24,229 nt of DNA from a virus: positions 1 to 24,229 of the IMG/VR virus record IMGVR_UViG_3300022857_000068; one strand, 5' to 3'. The notes beneath the pieces are model-generated. The model was not told the origin of the DNA. It saw only the letters and a list, made by a program, of their open reading frames with translations, and ran no database searches. The translations under genes were made by a program, and so were the position numbers. This document shows positions 8,092 to 14,312 of the stretch, piece by piece (position 1 is the stretch's first letter; every line of letters starts with the position of its first letter).

Positions 8092-8391
8092 ATGAAACTA
8101 ACAGAGATTAAATATAAAAACACTACAACTAAAGTAATCTTTAAAAAGATTGAAGATTATGCTTTATATTCTTTCAACGATAATACTCTCACTATTAGAA
8201 AAGGTTTAACTAAACAAATACTTGGTAAAACTTTGTTTCACGAAATATTTCATATCATTATGGCTTTAAATAATTTTCATGTAGGACCACACGGTGAAGA
8301 AAAAGTAGCATCACTTACTGAACAATATTATACTATTCTTAAAAGTAATCCTGTTTTAAAAAATTTAATAATGAGATGTATAAATGACTAA
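8092..8391 (+). CDS. Small putative zinc metallopeptidase-like protein (HExxH)
   Basis: This 99-residue protein has HEIFH at residues 50-54 within LGKTLFHEIFHIIM, a helix of the ImmA/IrrE or SprT zinc-peptidase type, and a following Glu-rich helix (GEEKVASLTEQYY) that could give the third zinc ligand. N-terminal beta strands precede the helix, as in ImmA/IrrE proteins. The start has only a weak purine stretch and lies next to a small hairpin (TAGGG/CCCTA, 8072-8093) that partly covers the ATG. Known relatives cleave repressors or host regulators, but no target is visible here. The stop overlaps the next gene by 8 bases. Confidence 0.65.
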   Translation: MKLTEIKYKNTTTKVIFKKIEDYALYSFNDNTLTIRKGLTKQILGKTLFHEIFHIIMALNNFHVGPHGEEKVASLTEQYYTILKSNPVLKNLIMRCIND

Positions 8392-8602
8392 AGTATTTTT
8401 ATTTATGTATTTATGTAGTAGTCTTCCAGGCACTGAATGTAAAATTATACCTACTCCTAATATAATGTTTAACGATATGTACGATTGTACATCTTATGGT
8501 TATAATTATTCTTATAAAATGATTACTAATCTTGATAGAAAATGGGTTAACAGTATGGGTGCTTATTTTAAATTTATGTGTGAATATAAGGAAATTATTT
8601 AA
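8384..8602 (+). CDS. Small Cys-containing protein with hydrophobic N-terminus
   Basis: This 72-residue protein starts with a hydrophobic stretch (VFLFMYLCSSLPG) and has four spaced Cys residues, ending with FKFMCEYKE. It may be exported or membrane-attached with two disulfides. The layout (hydrophobic start, central Cys, 'C.Y' near the end) recurs in the 65-residue protein at 10121-10318, so the two may be distant paralogues. The function is unknown. Start and stop overlap both neighbours, suggesting coupled translation. Confidence 0.6.
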   Translation: MTKVFLFMYLCSSLPGTECKIIPTPNIMFNDMYDCTSYGYNYSYKMITNLDRKWVNSMGAYFKFMCEYKEII

Positions 8603-8889
8603 TGAATAGAATAAAAAAAGAACCAATATACAAAGAGTTAATGTCACTTCCTACTCAAAACTATTGGATTACATTTACTTACTCCACTAAAAGAAAACCT
8701 GATAAACATCTTTACTTTTCTTTTGCACAATTTGATATAGAACCTTATTTTCCTCGTGTCAATCGTTTCTTTGATTTCTGTATAGATAACATGAAAAATT
8801 TTAATTTTATTGATTTTGAAATTATTGACTATAAAAATAAAATTCCACGTTATCAAGAAAATATAGAGAAAGAGTTTACAATCCACTAA
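8602..8889 (+). CDS. Hypothetical protein, 95 residues
   Basis: The ATG shares a base with the preceding stop (TTTAATGAAT). The protein is rich in aromatic residues (YWITFTYSTKRK, FSFAQFDIEPYFPRVNRFFDF), suggesting a small compact fold with beta strands followed by a helix. No family is recognised. It is the last gene before a 137-base AT-rich gap (8890-9026), which shows no clear terminator hairpin and contains only weak promoter-like sequence. Confidence 0.6.
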   Translation: MNRIKKEPIYKELMSLPTQNYWITFTYSTKRKPDKHLYFSFAQFDIEPYFPRVNRFFDFCIDNMKNFNFIDFEIIDYKNKIPRYQENIEKEFTIH

Positions 8890-9026
8890 ATTAGTGTGAC
8901 TTAGAACGATTTATAGAGCAGGTTGTATTCTTTTATATACTATCTATCGTATTATTTTTTCTTGTTTTTATGGATTATTTTTTAATTTAAAAATTATAAA
9001 GTAATAAAAAAATAGAAAGGAATAGT

Positions 9027-9233
9027 ATGACTATACAAAAGTTAGATAAGATTATCAAAGATATTAATAAAGATAACGCACCACCTAATGGCTGGCCATC
9101 AGATAAAGAATGGAACGAAGAAGAAGCTAAGAAAGCAGATGCCGCAGCAGGCTTAGGCTTAGAAGCTTCTGACTTTAGCGATGACGGCGCAGATTTAGAA
9201 GAACTTAATGATATAATAGAAGGGAACGATTAA
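9027..9233 (+). CDS. Hypothetical acidic protein, 68 residues
   Basis: A variant of the recurring leader box (AATAGAAAGGAATAGTATG) gives this gene a good start. The protein is strongly acidic at its C-terminal half (SDDGADLEELNDIIEGND), with an Ala-rich helix before it. The function is not recognised. Small acidic phage proteins sometimes mimic DNA or bind basic host proteins, but nothing specific supports that here. It opens a run of five overlapping small genes. Confidence 0.65.
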   Translation: MTIQKLDKIIKDINKDNAPPNGWPSDKEWNEEEAKKADAAAGLGLEASDFSDDGADLEELNDIIEGND

Positions 9234-9517
9234 TGCCACACTTAGTAATTAAAAGAGATGAACTCATTTACTCTAATGCTATTGCCAGGACTAAAGACTG
9301 GCCTAGACATTTTAAGAAACACGAGTTCGAAGATGTAACCAAGTTCGATAAAGATCAAGAATGGCCAATCCATTTTTCAATTAGAATGGCTGACGATAGA
9401 CATAGAATACTTTTCGAACACTATAACGGAGAGTTATATCAATTAGATATACCTTTAAGTGTTTATGGTAAATTAAAAGTATTAGATAAAAACAAAGATA
9501 AGAGTAGTTTGCAGTAA
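9233..9517 (+). CDS. Hypothetical protein, 94 residues
   Basis: Start and stop share bases with both neighbours (TTAATGCC, AGTAATGG). The protein is mixed in charge, with DWPRHFKKHEF and HFSIRMADDRHRILFEHYNG suggesting a short alpha/beta domain. No motif of a known family is visible. Confidence 0.65.
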   Translation: MPHLVIKRDELIYSNAIARTKDWPRHFKKHEFEDVTKFDKDQEWPIHFSIRMADDRHRILFEHYNGELYQLDIPLSVYGKLKVLDKNKDKSSLQ

Positions 9518-9714
9518 TGGTAGATCAAACACAAGAAGAAATACTAGAAGTTCAGACTAAAAATAAACAAATAAAGTATGCAACAGACACTTCTAAAATG
9601 TTTGACGAGTGGTTAAAACAGTGTCCTGTAGTTTATTATTTATCTGAACAAGTAGATGAAGAAGTTAATAAAATAATCAAATATACATTTGATAAAAAAG
9701 TAAGGAGAAAGTAA
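9517..9714 (+). CDS. Hypothetical protein, 65 residues
   Basis: This small charged, mostly helical protein ends in KKVRRK. The start overlaps the previous stop and the gene's own stop overlaps the next ATG (AAGTAATGG) behind a good AAGGAGA site for the following gene. The function is unknown. Confidence 0.6.
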   Translation: MVDQTQEEILEVQTKNKQIKYATDTSKMFDEWLKQCPVVYYLSEQVDEEVNKIIKYTFDKKVRRK

Positions 9715-10124
9715 TGGATGATAAAGATGTAATGAAAGCAATAAGAAACTGTGGTACTCCAATGACACATCATAAATTTTGGAGTAAAGCTGCACTTTCT
9801 AAAGCAGCAAGAAAAGCGAAAGCAAATAAGTGTGTACACTTTTTAACTAACGTGCCTAACTCTAAAGAGGGTTGGGCATTTATTAATCAGATGAAAAAGT
9901 ATCTACATAAGGGTAGATATAGTTTAAGACTAAAGGGTCGTGGATCAAGGAAAGAACATGGTAATCAAAGTTTTATACCTTTACCGCACGCTGAACATTA
10001 CTCAATATATATAGATCAAAAAATAATGGACGGAAATAATCCATCTTTTTATGCTCTTAATGAGTATAAGATTAGACAAAAATTAAGAAATTTAAGATCG
10101 GAGATAGATGAATTGTTAAAATGA
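9714..10124 (+). CDS. Hypothetical basic protein, 136 residues
   Basis: AAGGAGAAAGTA precedes the ATG. The protein is basic, with a Lys/Ala-rich helix (AALSKAARKAKANKCVHF), a central LRLKGRGSRKEHGNQ segment, strands ending in EHYSIYIDQKIM and a helical C-terminus (IRQKLRNLRSEIDELLK). The basic loop could bind nucleic acid, but no family is recognised. It overlaps the next gene by 4 bases. Confidence 0.65.
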   Translation: MDDKDVMKAIRNCGTPMTHHKFWSKAALSKAARKAKANKCVHFLTNVPNSKEGWAFINQMKKYLHKGRYSLRLKGRGSRKEHGNQSFIPLPHAEHYSIYIDQKIMDGNNPSFYALNEYKIRQKLRNLRSEIDELLK

Positions 10125-10318
10125 AAACAGTTATATTGTACCTAATAGTCATTCTTAATAGTGGAAATGATTATGAGTTGCGCCGTATAATATCTTATGA
10201 AGAGTTATCTTGTAGCAATTGGTACGAAAAAAATATAATTTTTAGAAATAATAATAGTAATAAATACAACGACTTATATGTTTCAGGATATATATGTCAA
10301 TATCAGAAAGGAGAATAA
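10121..10318 (+). CDS. Small protein with hydrophobic N-terminus, 65 residues
   Basis: The N-terminus TVILYLIVILNSG looks like a signal or membrane segment. Two Cys residues follow, one in the middle and one in YICQY near the end, which resembles the arrangement at 8384-8602. The ATG overlaps the preceding stop (AAATGAAA). The function is unknown; an exported or inner-membrane location is an inference from the hydrophobic start. Confidence 0.55.
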   Translation: MKTVILYLIVILNSGNDYELRRIISYEELSCSNWYEKNIIFRNNNSNKYNDLYVSGYICQYQKGE

Positions 10319-10319
10319 T

Positions 10320-10577
10320 ATGCAAAAAGTAAAGATTAAGTTTTCAGTAATTACTCCATGCGAGAAAGAATACGAAATTGTAGATCAAGAGTTATGGGAT
10401 TTTGGAAAAGATAGATTTAAAGAATTAGCTAAATCTGACGATAGTCAAGAAATTTTTTCTGACGAAAGAATTTATGGACTAAAAGTTATTGAAGATAGTT
10501 ATTATGAAGATAGTCCTAATAGAGAAGTTCATAAAATAGAAAACATAGTCATCGATGGTAAAAATCAATGGTATTAA
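10320..10577 (+). CDS. Hypothetical protein, 85 residues
   Basis: The start is placed at ATG 10320 because AAAGGAGAATAAT lies just ahead of it; an upstream in-frame ATG at 10278 lacks a site and lies inside the preceding gene. The protein begins with a beta strand (KVKIKFSVITP) and is acidic in the middle (LAKSDDSQEIFSDERIYG). No family is recognised. Confidence 0.65.
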   Translation: MQKVKIKFSVITPCEKEYEIVDQELWDFGKDRFKELAKSDDSQEIFSDERIYGLKVIEDSYYEDSPNREVHKIENIVIDGKNQWY

Positions 10578-10590
10578 AGAAAGGAGAAAT

Positions 10591-10887
10591 ATGACTAAAT
10601 ATGTAAAAATAAAAGATTGTGTTGTTGGTAAAAAATATCGTTTCGAAGAACACGAACATACTGTAACAAGCTATGATTATAATTATTCTTATATGACAGG
10701 TACTTGTGTCACTAATCAAGTTTATACTGATAGAGAAAAAGTATTTGGAGAATATGAACAGTTAATAGAAATAAAGTTACATATGATTAGACCTGAGTTA
10801 GAAGGAGAATATGATAATAAGCTTATGTTTTATTTTCCACATGACAACGAAATTTATAATAAAGTTAAAGTTGTAGAATATGAGTAA
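10591..10887 (+). CDS. Hypothetical protein, 98 residues
   Basis: The start at 10591 follows AAAGAAAGGAGAAAT, a strong ribosome-binding site; a longer frame from 10555 would overlap the previous gene without one. The protein is rich in Tyr and Glu (HEHTVTSYDYNYSYMTG) and probably a small beta domain. The function is unknown. Confidence 0.65.
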   Translation: MTKYVKIKDCVVGKKYRFEEHEHTVTSYDYNYSYMTGTCVTNQVYTDREKVFGEYEQLIEIKLHMIRPELEGEYDNKLMFYFPHDNEIYNKVKVVEYE

Positions 10888-10909
10888 TTTAGAATTATTA
10901 TAAACTATT

Positions 10910-11446
10910 ATGAATATATTTTATTTACATAAAGATCCAGATATCTGTGCAACTTATCATTGCGATAAGCACGTTCTTAAAATGATTATAGAATATGCGC
11001 AGCTACTATCGACAGCACACCGGCTTTTAGATGGCGTAGAGGGCCGTGGATCAAGCAAGAGTGGTAAAACGCAAGTACGAGTATGGACTTTAGATTACAA
11101 GCGTGATACTCTCATTTATAAAGCTTCTCATGTAAATCATCCATCTAATATATGGGTACGTTCTTCAAGCGAACATTACGAATGGTTATGGAAATTGTGG
11201 CATTATCTTTGTGTAGAATATACTAATCGTTACGGCAAAGTTCACTTGACTTGGAAAAAGTTAAGAGGTGAATTATCTGATCTTCCTAAAAATATAGATA
11301 AGAATGTAGGTTTTTTAGAACCACCACAATGTATGCCTGACGATTGTAAAAGAGAAGATTCTATTACTGCTTATCGTGGTTTCTACAGAGCTCACAAACG
11401 TGAGTTTGCTACATGGAAAAATCAGATACCACACTGGTTTAATTAG
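10910..11446 (+). CDS. Conserved phage protein of the 'MNIFYLxxDPxxCAxxHCDKH' type, 178 residues
   Basis: The opening MNIFYLHKDPDICATYHCDK followed by HVLKMIIEYAQLLSTAHR is a pattern I recall in many phage proteins of about this size, with the later NHPSNIWVR and WLWKLWHYLCVEYTNRYGK also typical. Conserved His and Cys residues (HCDKH, NHP) could bind metal or catalyse a reaction, and the conserved Trp/Arg residues suggest an enzyme. No activity is established to my knowledge. The region is somewhat less AT-rich than its neighbours. The 22 bases upstream lack a strong Shine-Dalgarno sequence. Confidence 0.75.
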   Translation: MNIFYLHKDPDICATYHCDKHVLKMIIEYAQLLSTAHRLLDGVEGRGSSKSGKTQVRVWTLDYKRDTLIYKASHVNHPSNIWVRSSSEHYEWLWKLWHYLCVEYTNRYGKVHLTWKKLRGELSDLPKNIDKNVGFLEPPQCMPDDCKREDSITAYRGFYRAHKREFATWKNQIPHWFN

Positions 11447-11485
11447 CTTTACAAAAACACTAAAACATGCTAACAGTTTCATATA

Positions 11486-11728
11486 ATGTTAGTATATTTT
11501 CAGTTTTGGCGTTGTGGATATTACGCCAAAGGGCTTGTTGAAGCTGACAATTTAGATGCAGCATCAAAAGCTCTGTGGGCTGAGCACGTTGGTACCTTTA
11601 AATGGGAAGATCAAACTAAAGATCAACCCGAGAACGCCAACTATCTGACTATAGAGGAGTACAAATATGAGCGAAGCTCTGATGGAAAAACTGAACCAAA
11701 AGATGAAGCTAGAAGCCAAGTGGGCTAG
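11486..11728 (+). CDS. Hypothetical protein, 80 residues
   Basis: The protein starts MLVYFQFWRCGYYAKGLVEA, which resembles a small phage protein I have seen beginning 'FQFWRCG.YA.GLVEA', so the start is believable despite the lack of a Shine-Dalgarno sequence. The ATG lies in the right arm of a short inverted repeat (CTAACA/TGTTAG) and overlaps a TATAAT hexamer at 11482-11487. The last 20 codons overlap the following gene and look less protein-like (SSDGKTEPKDE), so relatives may end earlier. The function is unknown. Confidence 0.6.
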   Translation: MLVYFQFWRCGYYAKGLVEADNLDAASKALWAEHVGTFKWEDQTKDQPENANYLTIEEYKYERSSDGKTEPKDEARSQVG

Positions 11729-11831
11729 CGAATTACTTTCTAATGGTGCGGTTACTGTTGAAATGGTAAATATCTCTAAAGAGGTAAAAACTGTTGAACG
11801 GGAAATTAAAGAAGTAGTAGAACACAAATAG
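11667..11831 (+). CDS. Small helical protein, 54 residues
   Basis: A clear GAGGAGT precedes ATG 11667 and the frame runs 54 codons. The protein is helical and charged (MSEALMEKLNQKMKLEAK, then VNISKEVKTVEREIKEVVE), a likely coiled coil. It overlaps the end of the previous gene by 62 bases. The strong ribosome-binding site makes it more convincing than its length alone. The function is unknown. Confidence 0.6.
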   Translation: MSEALMEKLNQKMKLEAKWASELLSNGAVTVEMVNISKEVKTVEREIKEVVEHK

Positions 11832-11872
11832 TTCTACTGTACAAATTATAAGTTTTAAATTACCATAGCTAT

Positions 11873-12043
11873 ATGGCTAAGATACCTATCTCACGACTAA
11901 ACTCTGCACCTGAAAAGTATGCAGCAAATGAATTTAATCAATTAATTGAAGACTTACAAGACATGGTAAAAATTTTAAACTCTACTTATCCTAAAGACCA
12001 GAATGATGAGAGAGAAAGACAAGTATGGTTATTAGGAGGATAG
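11873..12043 (+). CDS. Small virion-like protein, 56 residues
   Basis: The protein begins MAKIPISRLNSAPEKYAANE and continues FNQLIEDLQDMVKILNSTYP, a pattern I recall in small proteins near head and tail genes of marine podophages. It ends VWLLGG, and the codons for that end (TTAGGAGGATAG) also provide the ribosome-binding site of the next gene, whose ATG follows immediately. A structural role is an inference. Confidence 0.6.
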   Translation: MAKIPISRLNSAPEKYAANEFNQLIEDLQDMVKILNSTYPKDQNDERERQVWLLGG

Positions 12044-12370
12044 ATGGCTAATATATATAAAAATGAAATGTTTGCTTTAGCTAATACAGGAGCTAATTTA
12101 CTTTATTCTGTACCTTCTGATACACGAGCTATTATTAAAACACTTCAAGCTGTTAATATTGGAGCTAATGTACAAGTTACTGTTACAGCAAATAATTTAA
12201 CAACAAGTTATAATACTGCTGTGGAAACTATCTTGAGTAATACTTCAACAAACTTGTTAAAAGGGCCGTTGATCCTTCAGGAATCAGAAAGTTTATCAAT
12301 TACTGCTGCAGCAAGTGACGTTGTTTCAGGAGTATTATCTGTTCTTGAATTAAATAGGAACGAACAGTAG
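12044..12370 (+). CDS. Putative small virion protein, beta-rich, 108 residues
   Basis: AGGAGG just ahead makes this one of the strongest start sites in the window, which suits an abundant product. The protein has no Cys, is Thr/Asn/Ser/Ala-rich and alternates hydrophobic residues (ANVQVTVTANNLTTSYNTAV, then LKGPLILQESESLSITAAAS), typical of beta-sandwich head-decoration or fibre-associated proteins. The Gly-Pro-Leu-Ile-Leu then 'ESESLSITA' stretch looks like the 'high-energy loop' region of small phage structural proteins I recall. No firm family. It is the last gene before a 454-base non-coding region. Confidence 0.6.
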   Translation: MANIYKNEMFALANTGANLLYSVPSDTRAIIKTLQAVNIGANVQVTVTANNLTTSYNTAVETILSNTSTNLLKGPLILQESESLSITAAASDVVSGVLSVLELNRNEQ

Positions 12371-12438
12371 TAATACTTGTACTCATTAGATATATTCTAT
12401 ATATAAAGAGTTTTTTAACTTATTTAAGGGATAATTAA

Positions 12439-12513
12439 GTGTTTTTATATTTTCTAGATTTTATTTTATTTGTGTTAGCTGTCATATTCATACTTGTGGT
12501 TTATACTATATAG
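12439..12513 (+). CDS. Putative single-pass membrane microprotein, 24 residues
   Basis: A GTG at 12439, 7 bases after AAGGGA, opens a 24-codon frame whose product is almost entirely hydrophobic (LDFILFVLAVIFILVVY), enough for one membrane helix. It shares the pattern M-x-L-Y-F-x-D-x-x-L-x-x-L-A-x-x-F-I-x-V-x-Y with the microprotein at 18304-18372, which makes chance less likely for both. The role is unknown; tiny holin-like or regulatory membrane peptides are possible. Confidence 0.45.
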   Translation: MFLYFLDFILFVLAVIFILVVYTI

Positions 12514-12556
12514 AAATATAAAAATAAAAAAAAATATTTCAAATAATCTCAAAAGA

Positions 12557-12649
12557 GCCAATACCAATACCTTTTGACTATTATCATTGGTACTAAAGGA
12601 TAGTACTGGTATTGGCACTTTACTGGAGCCAATACCTCCAATACCTTTT
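12557..12649 (+). promoter_or_regulatory. Mutually exclusive hairpins built on GGTATTGGC
   Basis: GGTATTGGC (12608-12616) is perfectly complementary to GCCAATACC at 12557-12565 (upstream) and again at 12628-12636 (downstream, 11-base loop). It can pair with only one at a time. The 12-mer CCAATACCTTTT is also present twice (12564-12575 and 12638-12649), and a further small hairpin GTACT/AGTAC lies at 12590-12606. This is the geometry of an attenuator, a structured RNA switch or a protein-binding site cluster. Confidence 0.6.
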
Positions 12650-12807
12650 CTTCTAACCCGAGGCTGCCGTGAGGACTTTTTTCTGTTTATTTAAATATTT
12701 ATTTATAATACCGTATAGTAGAAGTGATTTTTACTCTTTTTGTTTATTGTTTTATTTTATTGTATATTAATTAAATAGAGCAAATTAGAGTAAGAATAAT
12801 TAATAAT

Positions 12808-12824
12808 AACTAGAAAGGTAGAAT
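12808..12824 (+). promoter_or_regulatory. Recurring leader and ribosome-binding box
   Basis: AACTAGAAAGGTAGAAT before ATG 12825 is identical to the box before ATG 7318. Confidence 0.6.
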
Positions 12825-13187
12825 ATGAGTAATATAAATCTGGCCGTAAAGCCTAAAGTAACTGAAAAGACAAAATCTGAGGTAGTTAAACCTAAAGCTA
12901 AGGTTAAAGCTATGGATCCTAAAGATTATAAGGGAACTTATAAATATGATAAGGATTCTAGAATTCAGATATGTGTAGATAAAAACCCTAAGAGAGAAGG
13001 CTGTGGTGGTTGGAAAAGATTTAATCTTTACAAAAACGGTTTAAAGATTAGAGATTTTTTAGCAAACGGCGGAAAGACTATCGACCTTGATTGGGATAGA
13101 GAAAGAGGCTTTGTTGCTGTAGAAATTATAGATGAAGCTGGCAGAGCAGGCAAATCTGCTAAAGCAACATTTACTCTTAAAAAATAA
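12825..13187 (+). CDS. Hypothetical Lys-rich protein with a C-terminal beta domain, 120 residues
   Basis: The first 35 residues are Lys/Val/Pro-rich and probably disordered (KPKVTEKTKSEVVKPKAKVK). The rest contains two Cys residues and beta-strand-like stretches (RIQICVDKNPKREGCGGWKR, GFVAVEIIDEAGRAGKS). No family is recognised. The gene is transcribed behind the recurring leader box and is followed by a hairpin leader for the next gene, so it may be a single-gene unit. Confidence 0.7.
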   Translation: MSNINLAVKPKVTEKTKSEVVKPKAKVKAMDPKDYKGTYKYDKDSRIQICVDKNPKREGCGGWKRFNLYKNGLKIRDFLANGGKTIDLDWDRERGFVAVEIIDEAGRAGKSAKATFTLKK

Positions 13188-13232
13188 TTATACGGTATAA
13201 TTTGATAATCTTTAAATTATACTTATAATATT

Positions 13233-13272
13233 GGTAGCGAATAGTTTTGTTTTCATTTTTCTATTCGTTACC
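13233..13272 (+). promoter_or_regulatory. Stem-loop between the 12825 and 13294 genes
   Basis: GGTAGCGAATAG (13233-13244) pairs with CTATTCGTTACC (13261-13272) over 12 positions with one G-U pair and a 16-base T-rich loop. A TATAAT hexamer lies at 13196-13201. The right arm is followed by ATTTAACTAG, not a T-tract. It occupies the same place relative to the leader box as the hairpin at 7244-7294, so processing or regulation is likelier than simple termination. Confidence 0.55.
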
Positions 13273-13276
13273 ATTT

Positions 13277-13293
13277 AACTAGAAAGGAAGAAT
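13277..13293 (+). promoter_or_regulatory. Recurring leader and ribosome-binding box
   Basis: AACTAGAAAGGAAGAAT before ATG 13294 differs by one base from the boxes before 7318 and 12825. Confidence 0.6.
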
Positions 13294-13629
13294 ATGGGAT
13301 ATACAAACTATTGGAGACAGAAAACAGATATACCACAAGGTAAGTGGAAAATAATCAAAGAAGAATACGAGGAATATGTAAAACCAGTTGCTGGTGATCT
13401 TATTGAAGATAGTTCTAGCATTGATAATATAGTGTTCGATGGAAGTTGCGAAACTTTTTTCTTTACTCAAAAAGCAACTACAGAAGCAGAGAGAAATTAC
13501 AAAGAGCAAGATATATCTTTTCACTTTTGTAAAACTAGAGGTGCTAAATACGATTTAGCAGTGTGGTATTTATTAACATTTATTAATAGATTATGTCCTG
13601 AAATACATATATCAAGAGATTTGCTATAA
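13294..13629 (+). CDS. Hypothetical protein, 111 residues
   Basis: The protein begins GYTNYWRQKTDIPQGKWKII and has CETFFFTQKATTEAERN and FHFCKTRGAKYDLAVWYLL further on, consistent with an alpha/beta domain with conserved aromatic residues. I have an impression of similar proteins in phage and bacterial genomes ('MGYTxYW'), but no function. The stop shares a base with the ATG of the 22-residue microprotein (CTATAATGG). Confidence 0.7.
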   Translation: MGYTNYWRQKTDIPQGKWKIIKEEYEEYVKPVAGDLIEDSSSIDNIVFDGSCETFFFTQKATTEAERNYKEQDISFHFCKTRGAKYDLAVWYLLTFINRLCPEIHISRDLL

Positions 13630-13697
13630 TGGAATTATTTTTATTAGCAATGATTGTATCAATTGTCTTATTAAGATTATGGAGTGATAAATGGTAG
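13629..13697 (+). CDS. Putative membrane microprotein, 22 residues
   Basis: The ATG overlaps the stop of the preceding gene (TAATG) and the stop overlaps the start of the next gene (ATGGTAG), so the frame fits exactly as a coupled bridge between two genes. The product is a hydrophobic helix (ELFLLAMIVSIVLLRLW) with a short polar end (SDKW). It differs from the other two microproteins but has the same size and topology. The role is unknown. Confidence 0.5.
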   Translation: MELFLLAMIVSIVLLRLWSDKW

Positions 13698-13996
13698 AAA
13701 AAGATAAAGTTGATTGGTGTTACTATTTTAAAAGCATAGATAGGTGGATAAGAGTTTGTACTAAAGATATGAATGAAGGCTTTTCTGTGTTTACTAAACA
13801 AACGAGAGTAAAAGAACATTATAAGAAAATGGCTGACACTGGTGTAGAATTTTACACTTGTGATGACGATGATTTAGATAAAGAATACGGAATGTACTAT
13901 GGTAATTTAGAGTTTGATCCATTAGATATAATGGAAACTAATAGTGGTCATACTAAAATGTTTTATAAAGAAAATGGTAAATGGCAACCCTTATAA
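13691..13996 (+). CDS. Hypothetical protein, 101 residues
   Basis: The protein is acidic with a run of Asp (TCDDDDLDKEYG) and many aromatic residues near the N-terminus (DWCYYFKSIDRWIRVC). The start overlaps the stop of the microprotein by 7 bases. No family is recognised. Confidence 0.65.
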   Translation: MVEKDKVDWCYYFKSIDRWIRVCTKDMNEGFSVFTKQTRVKEHYKKMADTGVEFYTCDDDDLDKEYGMYYGNLEFDPLDIMETNSGHTKMFYKENGKWQPL

Positions 13997-14048
13997 TAAT
14001 ATTGTTTTAATTGCTAAAAAATATTTTATTCTTAATTTTAAGATAAAT

Positions 14049-14065
14049 TAATAGAAAGGTAGAAT
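14049..14065 (+). promoter_or_regulatory. Recurring leader and ribosome-binding box
   Basis: TAATAGAAAGGTAGAAT before ATG 14066 matches the box of 7318 apart from its 5' end. A small palindrome, TCTTAA/TTAAGA, lies about 15 bases upstream. Confidence 0.5.
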
Positions 14066-14311
14066 ATGTTTAAAAGAATAAAGAAAACAGAAGATGATCC
14101 TTCTCTAAAAGAAGCACAGACTTTTGTAAAAGGTTGGGTAGAAAGAGTTGTACTATCAACTGGAGTATTATTAGTTGATGAAGAAGCTACATATAAACAA
14201 GGTATAAAGAAAAATAAAGCAGCCTCTTTTTTATCTACAAAAGATGGCTATCCAGAAATATTAGGACCAGCTATTTTTATACCTCACGAAGTTAAATCGG
14301 AGTGGTATTAG
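14066..14311 (+). CDS. Hypothetical protein, 81 residues
   Basis: The N-terminus is Lys-rich and the middle contains VERVVLSTGVLLVDEEATYK and KAASFLSTKDGYPEILGPA, probably a small beta domain. Behind the recurring leader box, it opens the 14066-15377 run of overlapping genes. The function is unknown. Confidence 0.65.
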   Translation: MFKRIKKTEDDPSLKEAQTFVKGWVERVVLSTGVLLVDEEATYKQGIKKNKAASFLSTKDGYPEILGPAIFIPHEVKSEWY

Positions 14312-14312
14312 T

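Larger units (their letters stand above)
12371..12824 (+). other. 454-base intergenic region with microORF and alternative hairpins
   Basis: No gene longer than 24 codons is supported here. The region holds a possible transmembrane microORF (12439-12513), a repeat-rich segment with competing hairpins (12557-12649), an isolated GC-rich patch ACCCGAGGCTGCCGTGAGGAC (12655-12675, shown in part) followed by TTTTTT, an AT-rich stretch and the leader box of the 12825 gene. The patch does not fold into a clear stem, so I do not call a terminator. The layout fits a control region between virion-like genes and the next block. Confidence 0.6.

Noticed and set aside
12655-12682. GC-rich patch followed by TTTTTT as a terminator
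   Set aside because: No stable self-complementary stem could be built from the patch, so it is noted only as unusual composition.
12725-12775. 16-codon hydrophobic GTG frame
   Set aside because: It is too short, lacks the shared microprotein pattern and lies in T-rich sequence that gives hydrophobic residues by chance.
13583-13819. Minus-strand frames here and at 4299-4499, 8411-8886, 9636-9839, 11564-11827, 16548-16802, 17227-17481, 21450-21692 and 23251-23469
   Set aside because: All lie opposite better-supported plus-strand genes and have no ribosome-binding sites or recognisable domains.
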